From Spirochaetia bacterium (GTDB taxonomy: Bacteria; Spirochaetota; Spirochaetia; PWKH01), in contig SKXS01000190.1 in assembly GCA_007128345.1 (NCBI GenBank), positions 1 to 18,195 of the forward strand: a stretch of DNA of 18,195 nucleotides, read 5' to 3'. The notes under the pieces were generated by a model. It did no database searches and was not told the DNA's origin. It worked only from the letters and a program-made list of their open reading frames with translations. Of the stretch, positions 6,136 through 14,271 are shown piece by piece. The translations under genes and the position numbers were made by a program. Positions within the stretch are counted from its first letter, which is position 1. Every line of letters starts with the position of its first letter.

Positions 6136-7494
6136 ATGGTATCGGAAAAAACATTCAAGGAACTGGAGCACTCATCTGTAGAACTGACCGTAACGGTAGA
6201 TCAGGACATAATTAAAAGCGAGTACCAGTCCCTCCTGGCGGACTACACCAAAAAGGCCCACATCAAGGGGTTCAGGAAAGGAAAAGCACCGGCAAAGGTG
6301 CTGGAGCAGAAATACGGCGAAGGGATCAGGGCCGAAGTGATGTATTCCGTCATTGAGAGGTCCTTGAAGGAGATCCTCGAAGACAAGGAGACCGCCTATG
6401 TTCCCCTGCACTATCACCAGCCGGTGCTCCAGAACGAAGATGAACTGGAGATTGACCTGGAGAAGGATTTCTCCTACTCAGTTGTCTACGATGTCTACCC
6501 CAAAGTAGAGGTAAGCACCTACACGGGATTTTCGATTCCGGTACCTGAAGTGCAGGTACCCGATGATCTTGTTGATGCTGAACTTACGCAGCTGCAGGAG
6601 CAGAATGCCCTGGTCACTGTTACCGACAGCCCGGCTGAGGAAGGAAGCATCGTGACTTTGGACTACTGTGAACTTGATGAAGCCGGTGAGCCTCTTGAAG
6701 AAACGAAGCGCGAAGACTTTACGTTTACCGTCGGCACGGGTTACAATTATTACCAGCTGGATGCGGATGTCATCGGGCTGAAGGCGGGAGACGAGCGGAC
6801 CATTGAGAAGGACTACCCTGAGGACCACGAGACCAAACCGCTTGCAGGCAGGAAGGTTGCCGTCAAGGTAGCACTGAAGGCTGTCAAGCGCAGGGATCTG
6901 CCGGAACTGGATGATGATTTTGCCCAGGATGTGAGCGAATCCTACGAGACCCTTGATGACCTGAAGCGTGATATCGGCAAGCGCATCCATGAACACCTGG
7001 ATGCCAGGCTCAAAGAATACAAGCTGGGAAAGGTGCTCCAGCAGATAGTCAAAGCCCACGAGATACAGCTTCCGGACTCGATGGTGCGGATGCAGCTTGA
7101 GCAGACATGGCAGTCCACCCTGCAGCAGTACCGACTGAAGGAAGAGCACATGCTCAGCATCCTGGGAACCAGCAAGGAGGAGCACCTTGAAGGATTCAGG
7201 GAACGGGCAGAACAGCAGATCAAGGAGAGCCTGCTGCTGAACAAGATCATTGAGCAGGAACACATTGAAGTAACCGATGAAGAGGTGATGCTGTCCCTGG
7301 GGCCTGCGGATGAATCCGCAGATGATCAAGCAAAGTCCAACCGCGTATACCAGGAGATGCAGGAGCGGGAGCGCCTCACCTATGAAAAGGCGACAGATTT
7401 TCTGCTTGCCGGCAGCACCTTCACCAAAGGCGAAGAGATGTCCTATGAGGATTTTATGAACAAACGGTTCGAGGCACAGGAGACCAGCGAATGA
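6136..7494 (+). CDS. tig: Trigger factor (ribosome-associated chaperone and prolyl isomerase)
   Basis: Binds the ribosome at the tunnel exit and shields nascent chains, 452 aa (family about 430-450). The N-terminal ribosome-binding domain (about 1-115) carries the signature GFRKGKAP at 45-52. An FKBP-like isomerase domain (about 150-245) starts near EEGSIVTLDY and ends near VKVALKAVKRRDLPELDDDFAQD. The C-terminal helical arms form the substrate cradle, with KGEEMSYEDFM close to the end. GAGGAAAG lies about 6 bases before the ATG. The gene overlaps clpP by four bases (ATGA). The order tig-clpP-clpX-lon is widely conserved and joins folding of new proteins to their proteolysis. Confidence 0.97.
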   Translation: MVSEKTFKELEHSSVELTVTVDQDIIKSEYQSLLADYTKKAHIKGFRKGKAPAKVLEQKYGEGIRAEVMYSVIERSLKEILEDKETAYVPLHYHQPVLQNEDELEIDLEKDFSYSVVYDVYPKVEVSTYTGFSIPVPEVQVPDDLVDAELTQLQEQNALVTVTDSPAEEGSIVTLDYCELDEAGEPLEETKREDFTFTVGTGYNYYQLDADVIGLKAGDERTIEKDYPEDHETKPLAGRKVAVKVALKAVKRRDLPELDDDFAQDVSESYETLDDLKRDIGKRIHEHLDARLKEYKLGKVLQQIVKAHEIQLPDSMVRMQLEQTWQSTLQQYRLKEEHMLSILGTSKEEHLEGFRERAEQQIKESLLLNKIIEQEHIEVTDEEVMLSLGPADESADDQAKSNRVYQEMQERERLTYEKATDFLLAGSTFTKGEEMSYEDFMNKRFEAQETSE

Positions 7495-8096
7495 GCGGAA
7501 TGCAAGAACGGATGAGCACCCTGGTGCCGATGGTCATTGAGCAGACCGGCCTGGGGGAACGCGCATATGATATCTTTTCCCGGCTGCTGAAGGAGCGGAT
7601 TATCTTCCTTGACGGGGAGATTCATGACGCCGCAGCGGACCTTGTGGTGGCGCAGCTGCTCTACCTCGAGTCCCAGAATCCTGAGAAGGATGTGAGCATG
7701 TACATCAATTCACCGGGAGGAAGCGTTACCGCCGGGCTGGCTATCTATGATACCATGCAGTACCTGAAACCGGATGTGCAGACCATATGCCTGGGCCAAG
7801 CTGCATCCATGGCGGCGCTCCTGCTGACCGCGGGCACAAAGGGCAAGCGGTATTCGCTTCCCTCATCCCGGGTGCTGGTCCATCAGCCGTGGGGTGGCGT
7901 GAGGGGCCAGGCTGCTGACATCTCTATTCAGGCGAAGGAGATCATGCGGCTCAAAGGGCTGACCATTACCTACTTTGCCCGACATACGGGCAAGCGGGAA
8001 GAGGAGATAGCGAAGGACCTGGAGCGGGATTACTACTTCTCAGCTGAAGACGCTGTTGCCTACGGTCTCGTCGACACGATATTGAAACGAGGATGA
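7491..8096 (+). CDS. clpP: ATP-dependent Clp protease proteolytic subunit
   Basis: Serine peptidase that forms the tetradecameric chamber fed by ClpX, cytoplasmic, 201 aa. The catalytic triad is complete and spaced as in E. coli: Ser106 in GQAASMAALLL, His131 in VLVHQPWGG, Asp180 in ERDYYFSAEDA. The oxyanion/substrate segment SPGGSVTAG is at 74-82. The ATG overlaps the tig stop (ATGA), with AGGAG about 8 bases upstream. ATG codons at residues 4 and 8 are possible alternative starts, and the first residues would in any case be propeptide or an axial loop. The stop lies one base before the clpX ATG. Confidence 0.97.
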   Translation: MSGMQERMSTLVPMVIEQTGLGERAYDIFSRLLKERIIFLDGEIHDAAADLVVAQLLYLESQNPEKDVSMYINSPGGSVTAGLAIYDTMQYLKPDVQTICLGQAASMAALLLTAGTKGKRYSLPSSRVLVHQPWGGVRGQAADISIQAKEIMRLKGLTITYFARHTGKREEEIAKDLERDYYFSAEDAVAYGLVDTILKRG

Positions 8097-8097
8097 T

Positions 8098-9339
8098 ATG
8101 GCAAAAACCGGACGTAATATTCAGAAGACATGTTCGTTCTGCGGTAAAAGCTCACACATGGTGAACCGCCTCATTGCAGGACCTGGCGTATATATATGCG
8201 ATGAGTGCGTGCGCGTGTGCAAGAGCATTCTGGATGAGGAAGAGGCCGATCTCTCCTATGATATCCTGGAACGGGTTCCCGTGCCCAAGGAGATCAAGGA
8301 GTATCTGGACGAGTACGTCGTCGGCCAGGAGCAGGCGAAGAAGATTCTTTCTGTGGGGGTCTACAACCACTACAAGCGCATCGTTCACGGCAACCGGATC
8401 CGTGAAGATGTGGAACTGGAAAAGACCAACGTCCTGCTCATCGGTCCCACGGGTACGGGGAAGACCCTGCTTGCGCGGACGCTTGCGAGGAAGCTCAAGG
8501 TGCCCTTTGCCATTGCAGACGCAACGACGCTAACCGAGGCGGGGTATGTGGGCGAGGATGTGGAGAACATACTCCTGAAGCTTATCCAGAACGCCAACAA
8601 CAATGTTGCCTCAGCCGAGCGGGGCATCGTGTTCATCGATGAGATTGATAAGATTGCCAAAAAAACGGAAAATGTCTCCATCACCCGGGACGTCTCGGGA
8701 GAGGGCGTGCAGCAGGCGCTGCTGAAGATCATCGAGGGGACCGTGGCATCCGTGCCTCCCCAGGGGGGACGCAAGCACCCGAACCAGGAGATGATCAAGA
8801 TCAATACTGAAAACATCCTATTCATATGCGGCGGTGCATTTGTCGGCCTGGACAAGATCATTGAGAACCGCATCAGCCAGCACCCTGTGGGCTTCGGAGC
8901 TGATGTGCGCACGAGCCAGGAGAAGGACCTCGCTGAGCTCTACCGCAACCTGCACCCGGATGACCTGATTAAGTACGGGCTGATTCCCGAATTCATCGGC
9001 AGGATGCCGATTCAGGTTTCCCTGAACAACCTGTCCACCGATGACCTCAAGCGGATCATCACTGAGCCGAAGAACTCAGTAATACGCCAGTACCAGGAGT
9101 CCATGAAAATTGACCAGGTTGAACTCATATTTGAGGATTCCGCCGTATTGGCTATTGCCGAACTGGCAAACCTGATGAAGACCGGGGCCCGGGGCCTGCG
9201 CTCCATCGTAGAGAACATCATGGTGGACATCATGTACGAAATTCCTTCAATTGAAGGGAAGAAGAAGGTGGTTATCGACGGTGAGGTGGTGTCGTCAGGC
9301 AAGAGGCCGCGGGTTGAAATCAAGAAGAAGACCGCGTGA
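8098..9339 (+). CDS. clpX: ATP-dependent Clp protease ATP-binding subunit (unfoldase)
   Basis: AAA+ unfoldase that recognises tagged substrates and threads them into ClpP, 413 aa. The N-terminal zinc-binding domain has Cys12, Cys15, Cys34 and Cys37. Walker A GPTGTGKT is at 116-123, pore loop GYVGED at 149-154, Walker B VFIDE at 178-182, the RKH loop at 225-227, and the sensor-2 motif KTGARGLR in the C-terminal part. The ClpP-docking loop reads VGF (264-266), where E. coli has IGF. A single base separates it from the clpP stop, so the unfoldase and peptidase are made together. The 3' end overlaps the probable GTG start of lon. Confidence 0.97.
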   Translation: MAKTGRNIQKTCSFCGKSSHMVNRLIAGPGVYICDECVRVCKSILDEEEADLSYDILERVPVPKEIKEYLDEYVVGQEQAKKILSVGVYNHYKRIVHGNRIREDVELEKTNVLLIGPTGTGKTLLARTLARKLKVPFAIADATTLTEAGYVGEDVENILLKLIQNANNNVASAERGIVFIDEIDKIAKKTENVSITRDVSGEGVQQALLKIIEGTVASVPPQGGRKHPNQEMIKINTENILFICGGAFVGLDKIIENRISQHPVGFGADVRTSQEKDLAELYRNLHPDDLIKYGLIPEFIGRMPIQVSLNNLSTDDLKRIITEPKNSVIRQYQESMKIDQVELIFEDSAVLAIAELANLMKTGARGLRSIVENIMVDIMYEIPSIEGKKKVVIDGEVVSSGKRPRVEIKKKTA

Positions 9340-11744
9340 CCGCCATGGAACGAGGAAGCAAGGACGTACTGAAGGAACTGCCTCTGATCGTATCCCGGGA
9401 GCTTGTGGTATTCCCCGGGTCAGTGGTGCCCTTCTTCACCAAAGATCCCAGGACTGTCGCGGCAATCGAACGCGCCCTTGAAGGAAACCGCCTGGCATTC
9501 TTCGCTTTTCCCGAGAAGGACAAGGAGGATGACGAGGAAGAGGGTGAGTCCATTGAGGTATTCCGGGTCGGGACGATTGTTAAGATCCTGCAGGTCTTCA
9601 GGATGGGAGAGCATTCCGTCCGGATCATTGGAGAAGCTAAGCAGCGCGGGATTATCAGGCACGTACTGACCTGGGAGGATGAGGTCAGCCATGTGCATGC
9701 AGAACCGGTCATCCCCCCTGTTGCATCGGGTTTTTCTTCGCAGGTCATGGTATCGGCAGTAAAGAAATACTTCAGCGAGTATGCGTCCGTACAGACGAAG
9801 ATTCCCAAGGACTTAGTCAGCACCATTGAACAGGAGACCGACCCGTCCAGGATATCCGACCTCATAGCCAATGCCGCCCATTTCTCTGTGGACAACAAGG
9901 TGCACCTGCTCCAGCAGCTCGATCCTGAAAAACGGCTTCAGGAGCTTGCGGTAATGCTCCATACCGAGCAGGAGCTCTTAAAGATCCAGGGGCAGATTCA
10001 GAACAAGGTGCGCGAGCGTATCGAGACCACCCAGAAGGAATATTTTCTCAATGAGCAGATCAGGCAGATTAACCGTGAACTCGGCAGGGAGTCAGACGAG
10101 ATAGATGAGATTGAGGACCTGGTAAAACGCATCCAGGCAAAGAATCCCCCTGAAGAGGTCATCAAGAAGGTAAGCAAGGAGGCCTCAAGGCTGAGGAAGC
10201 TCCAGCCCATGGCGCCGGAGGCCGGGGTGCTGCGCACATACCTCGAATGGATCGCGGATTTGCCCTGGAGCATCAGCACCTCAGACTCCTTTGACATCAT
10301 GCGTGCCGAAGCGGTGCTCAATGAGGACCATTACAATATGTACCGGCCAAAGGAGCGGATCCTCGACTACATGGCGGTACGGAGTATTACTTCGCGGGCA
10401 AAGGGACCTATCCTCTGCTTCGTGGGACCCCCGGGAACAGGAAAAACCTCACTTGGCCGCTCAGTCGCCCGAGCCCTGGAAAAGCGGTTTGTCAGGATCT
10501 CCCTGGGCGGAGTTCGCGACGAAGCGGAGATCAGGGGTCACCGCAAGACCTACGTTGGTGCCCTGCCCGGCAAGATCATCCAATCCATCATTAAGGCCGG
10601 GACCTCGAATCCGGTATTTCTCCTCGATGAGGTGGATAAGCTCTCCTCCGATTTTAGGGGTGATCCCTCATCCGCGCTCTTGGAAGTACTTGATCCGGAG
10701 CAGAACCGCACCTTTGTGGACCACTACCTTGAAGTTCCCTATGACCTCTCCCAGGTCTTCTTCATTGCGACTGCGAACTCACTGCACACGATCCCCCCTG
10801 CCCTGCGGGACCGCATGGAGGTCATTGAGATTCCCGGCTACTCCGATATCGAAAAGTACCATATAGCCACCAACTTTCTCATCCCGAAGCAGCTGACCGA
10901 GAACGGCCTGCATGAAGCATCCATACGGTTCAGGAAGGATGCCATCTACACCCTTATCCATGACTATACCATGGAATCAGGCGTGAGAAATCTTGAACGG
11001 TCCATCGGGTCGGTATCACGGAAAATCGCCCGGGAATATCTGAAGAAGCAGCGGCGTGAGGACCTTGCGTCCTACCGCAAGATCATAACCCCCTCGCTTT
11101 TGCGGAAGTATCTGGGCAATCCGGAGTATACGGATGACCAGATGCTCAAATCGACCCTTCCCGGGGTTGCCAACGGACTGGCCTGGACCGACGCCGGGGG
11201 CCGGCTGCTCACAGTTGAAGCGGTGCTCATGAAGGGAGACGGGAACCTCATACTCACCGGCAGCCTCGGTGATGTGATGAAGGAGAGCGCCCGTATCAGC
11301 TACTCGTACCTTGAGTCCAACTGCGAACGCTACGGGATCGACCCTGATGCGTTCAGGCAGCACAACGTGCATGTCCATGTACCCCAGGGAGCCATACCTA
11401 AGGACGGCCCTTCAGCAGGAATTACCCTGACTGCAGCCATGGCATCAGCCTTTTCCGGCAAGTCCCTGGACCAGCAGATATCAATGACAGGCGAGGTTAC
11501 CCTCACCGGCCAGGTGCTCAGAATCGGAGGGGTGAAAGAGAAGCTGCTGGCCAGCTACAGACACGGTATTTTCACGGTGATGATGCCGGAAGCAAACCGG
11601 AAGGACCTTGATGAGGATGTGCCTAAGCAGGTGCTCCAGAAGATGAAGATCATCCACGTCAAGACCATAGACGAGGCGCTCGAGAGCCTCCTCAAAGAAC
11701 CCGCACCGGGAGCAGCCCATGATACCGACGCCTCCAGTTCCTGA
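9336..11744 (+). CDS. lon: ATP-dependent protease Lon
   Basis: Homo-oligomeric AAA+ protease that degrades misfolded and regulatory proteins, 802 aa. The LON substrate-binding domain (about 12-205, LPLIVSRELVVFPGSVVPFF) is interrupted by an acidic stretch at about 61-72 (KDKEDDEEEGES). Then come a coiled region (about 205-260), Walker A GPPGTGKT at 364-371, Walker B VFLLDE at 427-432, and a protease domain with the Ser-Lys dyad Ser693 (KDGPSAG) and Lys736 (GGVKEK), 43 residues apart as in E. coli. The GTG at 9336 overlaps the clpX stop (GTGA). An ATG at 9345 is a possible alternative start. The last 26 bases overlap the DHH gene. Spirochaetes often carry two lon genes, so another copy may exist elsewhere. 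Confidence 0.97.
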   Translation: MTAMERGSKDVLKELPLIVSRELVVFPGSVVPFFTKDPRTVAAIERALEGNRLAFFAFPEKDKEDDEEEGESIEVFRVGTIVKILQVFRMGEHSVRIIGEAKQRGIIRHVLTWEDEVSHVHAEPVIPPVASGFSSQVMVSAVKKYFSEYASVQTKIPKDLVSTIEQETDPSRISDLIANAAHFSVDNKVHLLQQLDPEKRLQELAVMLHTEQELLKIQGQIQNKVRERIETTQKEYFLNEQIRQINRELGRESDEIDEIEDLVKRIQAKNPPEEVIKKVSKEASRLRKLQPMAPEAGVLRTYLEWIADLPWSISTSDSFDIMRAEAVLNEDHYNMYRPKERILDYMAVRSITSRAKGPILCFVGPPGTGKTSLGRSVARALEKRFVRISLGGVRDEAEIRGHRKTYVGALPGKIIQSIIKAGTSNPVFLLDEVDKLSSDFRGDPSSALLEVLDPEQNRTFVDHYLEVPYDLSQVFFIATANSLHTIPPALRDRMEVIEIPGYSDIEKYHIATNFLIPKQLTENGLHEASIRFRKDAIYTLIHDYTMESGVRNLERSIGSVSRKIAREYLKKQRREDLASYRKIITPSLLRKYLGNPEYTDDQMLKSTLPGVANGLAWTDAGGRLLTVEAVLMKGDGNLILTGSLGDVMKESARISYSYLESNCERYGIDPDAFRQHNVHVHVPQGAIPKDGPSAGITLTAAMASAFSGKSLDQQISMTGEVTLTGQVLRIGGVKEKLLASYRHGIFTVMMPEANRKDLDEDVPKQVLQKMKIIHVKTIDEALESLLKEPAPGAAHDTDASSS

Positions 11745-12696
11745 AGCACTCCTTGATGCGCTGAACAGCCACCGTACGGTTATCATCATCGGACACAAGA
11801 ATCCGGATGGAGATACCCTCTGTTCACAGATTGCCCTGGGCAGCTTCCTCGAGCGCATCGGCCGGAGGGTGCACCTGGTATCTCCCGGACCCTTTAAGCG
11901 CTTTGAAATCCAGCATCTGGCATCCAGGTTCTCCGCAGAGATACCTGCTGATCTCAAGGATCCTGATCCCCTGGTGATCGTTGTGGACTGTTCCACCGTT
12001 GACCGGATCGGCAGACTCTCCGATGAGATAACATCGTATACCGTGGCGGTCATCGATCACCATGCATCGGGAATCCCCTTCGGCGACATACACTACATCC
12101 ATCCCAGGGCATTCTCCGTAACCTTTCTGGTGTATCACATCATGCAGGCCATGGGGGCGACTCCCACAAAGGAGGAGGCGGAATATCTGCTCTTCGGCCT
12201 TGCTACGGACACCGGTTACTTCAGGCATATCGGTGAGAGAAGGAGCGAAGTCTTTTCGGTCATCACGCAGCTGGTGGACCTGGGGGCATCCCCCCGGAAT
12301 GCGTATGACCGCATGTACGGAAACCGCCCGCTGGAATCCAAGCAGCTGCTGGGACTCCTGCTGCATAGGTGCGTAGCTTATTATACGGGCAAGCTCCTGG
12401 TCACCTGGGAAACCTGGGAGGAGCACAACCGCTACGGAGAAGCTATGCGTGACTCCGAGAGCCTCTATGCTCAGCTGCTGGGCAGCAAGGGGTGTGAAGC
12501 GGTCATCTACATCCGGGAAGATCATGAGGACTCCTGTACCGTGGGGCTGCGGTCCAAGCATATCGATGTCGGCAAACTGGCTGCCAGGTTCGGCGGCGGC
12601 GGCCACAGGCGTGCTTCAGGATTCGTCTACCACGGAAGCCGCCTGATTATCCAGGAAGAGCTCATCAAGCTCTTTAACACATTACCCGACAACTGA
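11719..12696 (+). CDS. DHH-family phosphoesterase, NrnA-like (nano-RNase / pAp phosphatase)
   Basis: Predicted metal-dependent phosphoesterase, 325 aa, the usual size of NrnA (about 310-330). DHH domain motifs in order: GHKNPDGDT (26-33), VVDCST (88-93), IDHHAS (112-117) and GLATDTGYFRH (160-170), giving His26, Asp30, Asp32, Asp90, His114 and Asp164 as metal ligands. The C-terminal DHHA1 substrate-binding domain ends with FGGGGHRRASGF (291-302). NrnA enzymes degrade short RNAs (2-5 nt) and dephosphorylate pAp. Some relatives act on cyclic dinucleotide products, so the exact substrate is open. The start lies inside lon with GGGAG six bases before the ATG. Confidence 0.9.
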   Translation: MIPTPPVPEALLDALNSHRTVIIIGHKNPDGDTLCSQIALGSFLERIGRRVHLVSPGPFKRFEIQHLASRFSAEIPADLKDPDPLVIVVDCSTVDRIGRLSDEITSYTVAVIDHHASGIPFGDIHYIHPRAFSVTFLVYHIMQAMGATPTKEEAEYLLFGLATDTGYFRHIGERRSEVFSVITQLVDLGASPRNAYDRMYGNRPLESKQLLGLLLHRCVAYYTGKLLVTWETWEEHNRYGEAMRDSESLYAQLLGSKGCEAVIYIREDHEDSCTVGLRSKHIDVGKLAARFGGGGHRRASGFVYHGSRLIIQEELIKLFNTLPDN

Positions 12697-12788
12697 GGCT
12701 CCCGGTGATTTTCTCCCATATCAGGTGAACTCGTCTACCGCTTTGACGGTACAGCCGAAGAGCAGGCAGCTGGTATGCATATTGCACT

Positions 12789-12819
12789 ATGCTCCATGGA
12801 GGAGAACCATGGAGGGCAT
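12789..12819 (+). promoter_or_regulatory. Hairpin enclosing the start codon of the sigma-like gene
   Basis: CTCCATGG (12792-12799) pairs perfectly with CCATGGAG (12807-12814). The 7-base loop AGGAGAA holds the Shine-Dalgarno core. ATGC (12789-12792) can further pair with GCAT (12816-12819) across a two-base bulge. The ATG at 12809-12811 is inside the stem while the ribosome-binding site is exposed in the loop. This suggests translational control, or a protein-binding dyad. Confidence 0.6.
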
Positions 12820-13645
12820 TCCGCACCGCTGTTCTGCGCTCACCCACAAGGTCTTGTGGCACCAGACTACCGGTGAACGGCTCAAGGAGTTTCAGGACGA
12901 GATTGCTGTATATGCGTACACTGTACTTGCTGAAAAATGCAGGTCGGTCTGCGACCATGAATCTGAGCTGATCGTCCATCTCTACCCGAAGATACCGAGG
13001 ATTATCATCTCATTCACGTACCAGGGCATATCCTTTGAGCACTACCTCATGCATACCCTGTATCTGCAGCGAAAAACGCTTCTGCGGGATGCGCACACAA
13101 AAGAACGTTACTGTTCGGTCATGTACGATCAGCAGGGACAGGAAACCCTGGACAGGACTATGGCTGGCGAAGCGCCTCCGCAGTACACCGTACCAGCACC
13201 CGGCAGACACATCTCCCAGCAGCGGCTGCTCATTCTCATTATGGTCAACGCACTGAACATCCCCGGGAACATGGTGCGCACGTTGGCAGAAGCAGCAGGC
13301 ATCCATGAAGATGCGCTGCACGATCTGCTCTCCTCAGCAAGAATGATGGAATCACGCAGATGCAGACGCAGGGAGGCGCTGAGAGTCCTGCGTGACAGAT
13401 ACTATACTGAAATGCTCTATGTGCAGCAGAAGATACTGATGGAGCATGACCGACAGCTGAACCTGGCGTACCGCACCAAGCTCGCACGCACCAGGAAACT
13501 CCTCATGCGGGTCAGAAGCAGAATGCACTTGATTCCCGCTAACCTGTCCCACAGCAGGGTCTCCGAACTGCTCGGCATTCCCAAGGGAACGGTCGACTCA
13601 TCAGTGTACTATATGAAGAAACGATACCTCAGTGATGTGGACTGA
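12809..13645 (+). CDS. Sigma-70-like protein of unknown function (region 2-like and region 4-like parts)
   Basis: A protein of 278 aa that I do not recognise as any named factor. Residues about 24-95 resemble sigma region 2: an amphipathic helix, DHESELIVHLYPKIPRII, then YQGISFEHYLMHTLYLQRKT, which parallels the FxxWLYxIARN segment of ECF factors. Residues about 135-180 form another helical segment. A long basic, Arg-rich stretch follows (about 178-245). The C-terminus, LSHSRVSELLGIPKGTVDSS plus YYMKKRYL, is a region 4.2-like helix-turn-helix. The ATG at 12809 is preferred for its GGAGG at 6 bases. A GTG at 12725 in frame would add 28 residues but has no clear ribosome site. It sits between nrnA-like and rdgB genes (17-base gap to rdgB). 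Whether it binds RNA polymerase is unknown. Confidence 0.8.
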   Translation: MEGIPHRCSALTHKVLWHQTTGERLKEFQDEIAVYAYTVLAEKCRSVCDHESELIVHLYPKIPRIIISFTYQGISFEHYLMHTLYLQRKTLLRDAHTKERYCSVMYDQQGQETLDRTMAGEAPPQYTVPAPGRHISQQRLLILIMVNALNIPGNMVRTLAEAAGIHEDALHDLLSSARMMESRRCRRREALRVLRDRYYTEMLYVQQKILMEHDRQLNLAYRTKLARTRKLLMRVRSRMHLIPANLSHSRVSELLGIPKGTVDSSVYYMKKRYLSDVD

Positions 13646-13662
13646 ACCGCTGAAAACCTGCT

Positions 13663-14271
13663 ATGATGCCCTCCATGATAATACATGCTGCCACGGGCAA
13701 CCAGGATAAAGTCCGAGAACTCCAGTCTATTTTTTCGTCCCACACCTTGACTGCCGCTGAGCAGTTCTCATGTCTGGAGGACGGGGATACCTTTTTTGCA
13801 AATGCCTACAAGAAAGCCCTGTGCCTCCATGCACAGTGCGGCCAAACCGTGCTTGCTGACGATTCAGGGCTGTGCGTACCCGCCCTCGGCGGAGCACCGG
13901 GCATCTTCTCAGCACGATACGGAAGCGACCGCTTTGCAAGGGAGCTCTCCAGCGAGGAACGTAACGCATACCTGCTCAGCCAGCTTGATGCGCATGCAGA
14001 CCGGCGAGCGTTCTTCGTCTGCGCCATAGTCCTGCTGTTTGATCCCCACCGGTATCTCAGCGTCCAGGAAACCGTTGCCGGCTCCATTACCCAAGAACCC
14101 CGGGGTTCCGGCGGTTTCGGCTACGATCCGGTATTCTTCCTGCCTGAATTCGGATGCACCATGGCAGAACTGACTGAAGAGGAGAAACACGCCATATCCC
14201 ACCGCGGCAAGGCAGGGCGTCTATTGTCCCGTATGCTGCATGTATATGAAACACAGGAGCACATACCATGA
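13663..14271 (+). CDS. rdgB: RdgB/HAM1-type non-canonical purine NTP pyrophosphatase (dITP/XTP)
   Basis: Hydrolyses dITP, ITP and XTP to monophosphates, keeping deaminated purines out of nucleic acids. 202 aa, normal length. Motifs: ATGNQDKVRE (10-19, phosphate-binding loop), LADDSGL (64-70, catalytic Asp), GGAPGIFSARYG (76-87), GSGGFGYDPVF near 148-158, and SHRGKA near 184-189. One oddity is TFFANAYKKA (43-52), where family members usually have Glu before NA. The ATG at 13663 is used. ATG at 13675 would also leave a complete domain, and neither has a strong Shine-Dalgarno. The stop overlaps pepF (ATGA), so the two are translationally coupled. Confidence 0.94.
   Translation: MMPSMIIHAATGNQDKVRELQSIFSSHTLTAAEQFSCLEDGDTFFANAYKKALCLHAQCGQTVLADDSGLCVPALGGAPGIFSARYGSDRFARELSSEERNAYLLSQLDAHADRRAFFVCAIVLLFDPHRYLSVQETVAGSITQEPRGSGGFGYDPVFFLPEFGCTMAELTEEEKHAISHRGKAGRLLSRMLHVYETQEHIP

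Noticed and set aside
6478..7329. 283-codon minus-strand open frame opposite tig
   Set aside because: It is a shadow of the trigger-factor codons, with no recognisable motif and no ribosome site.
11824..12606. 260-codon minus-strand open frame opposite the DHH gene
   Set aside because: The plus strand carries all DHH and DHHA1 motifs in order, and the antisense product has no family signature.
12743..12779. TTGACG followed by TATGCA as an internal promoter for the sigma-like gene
   Set aside because: The spacing is 25 bases, far outside the 16-18 range, and no other -10 fits.
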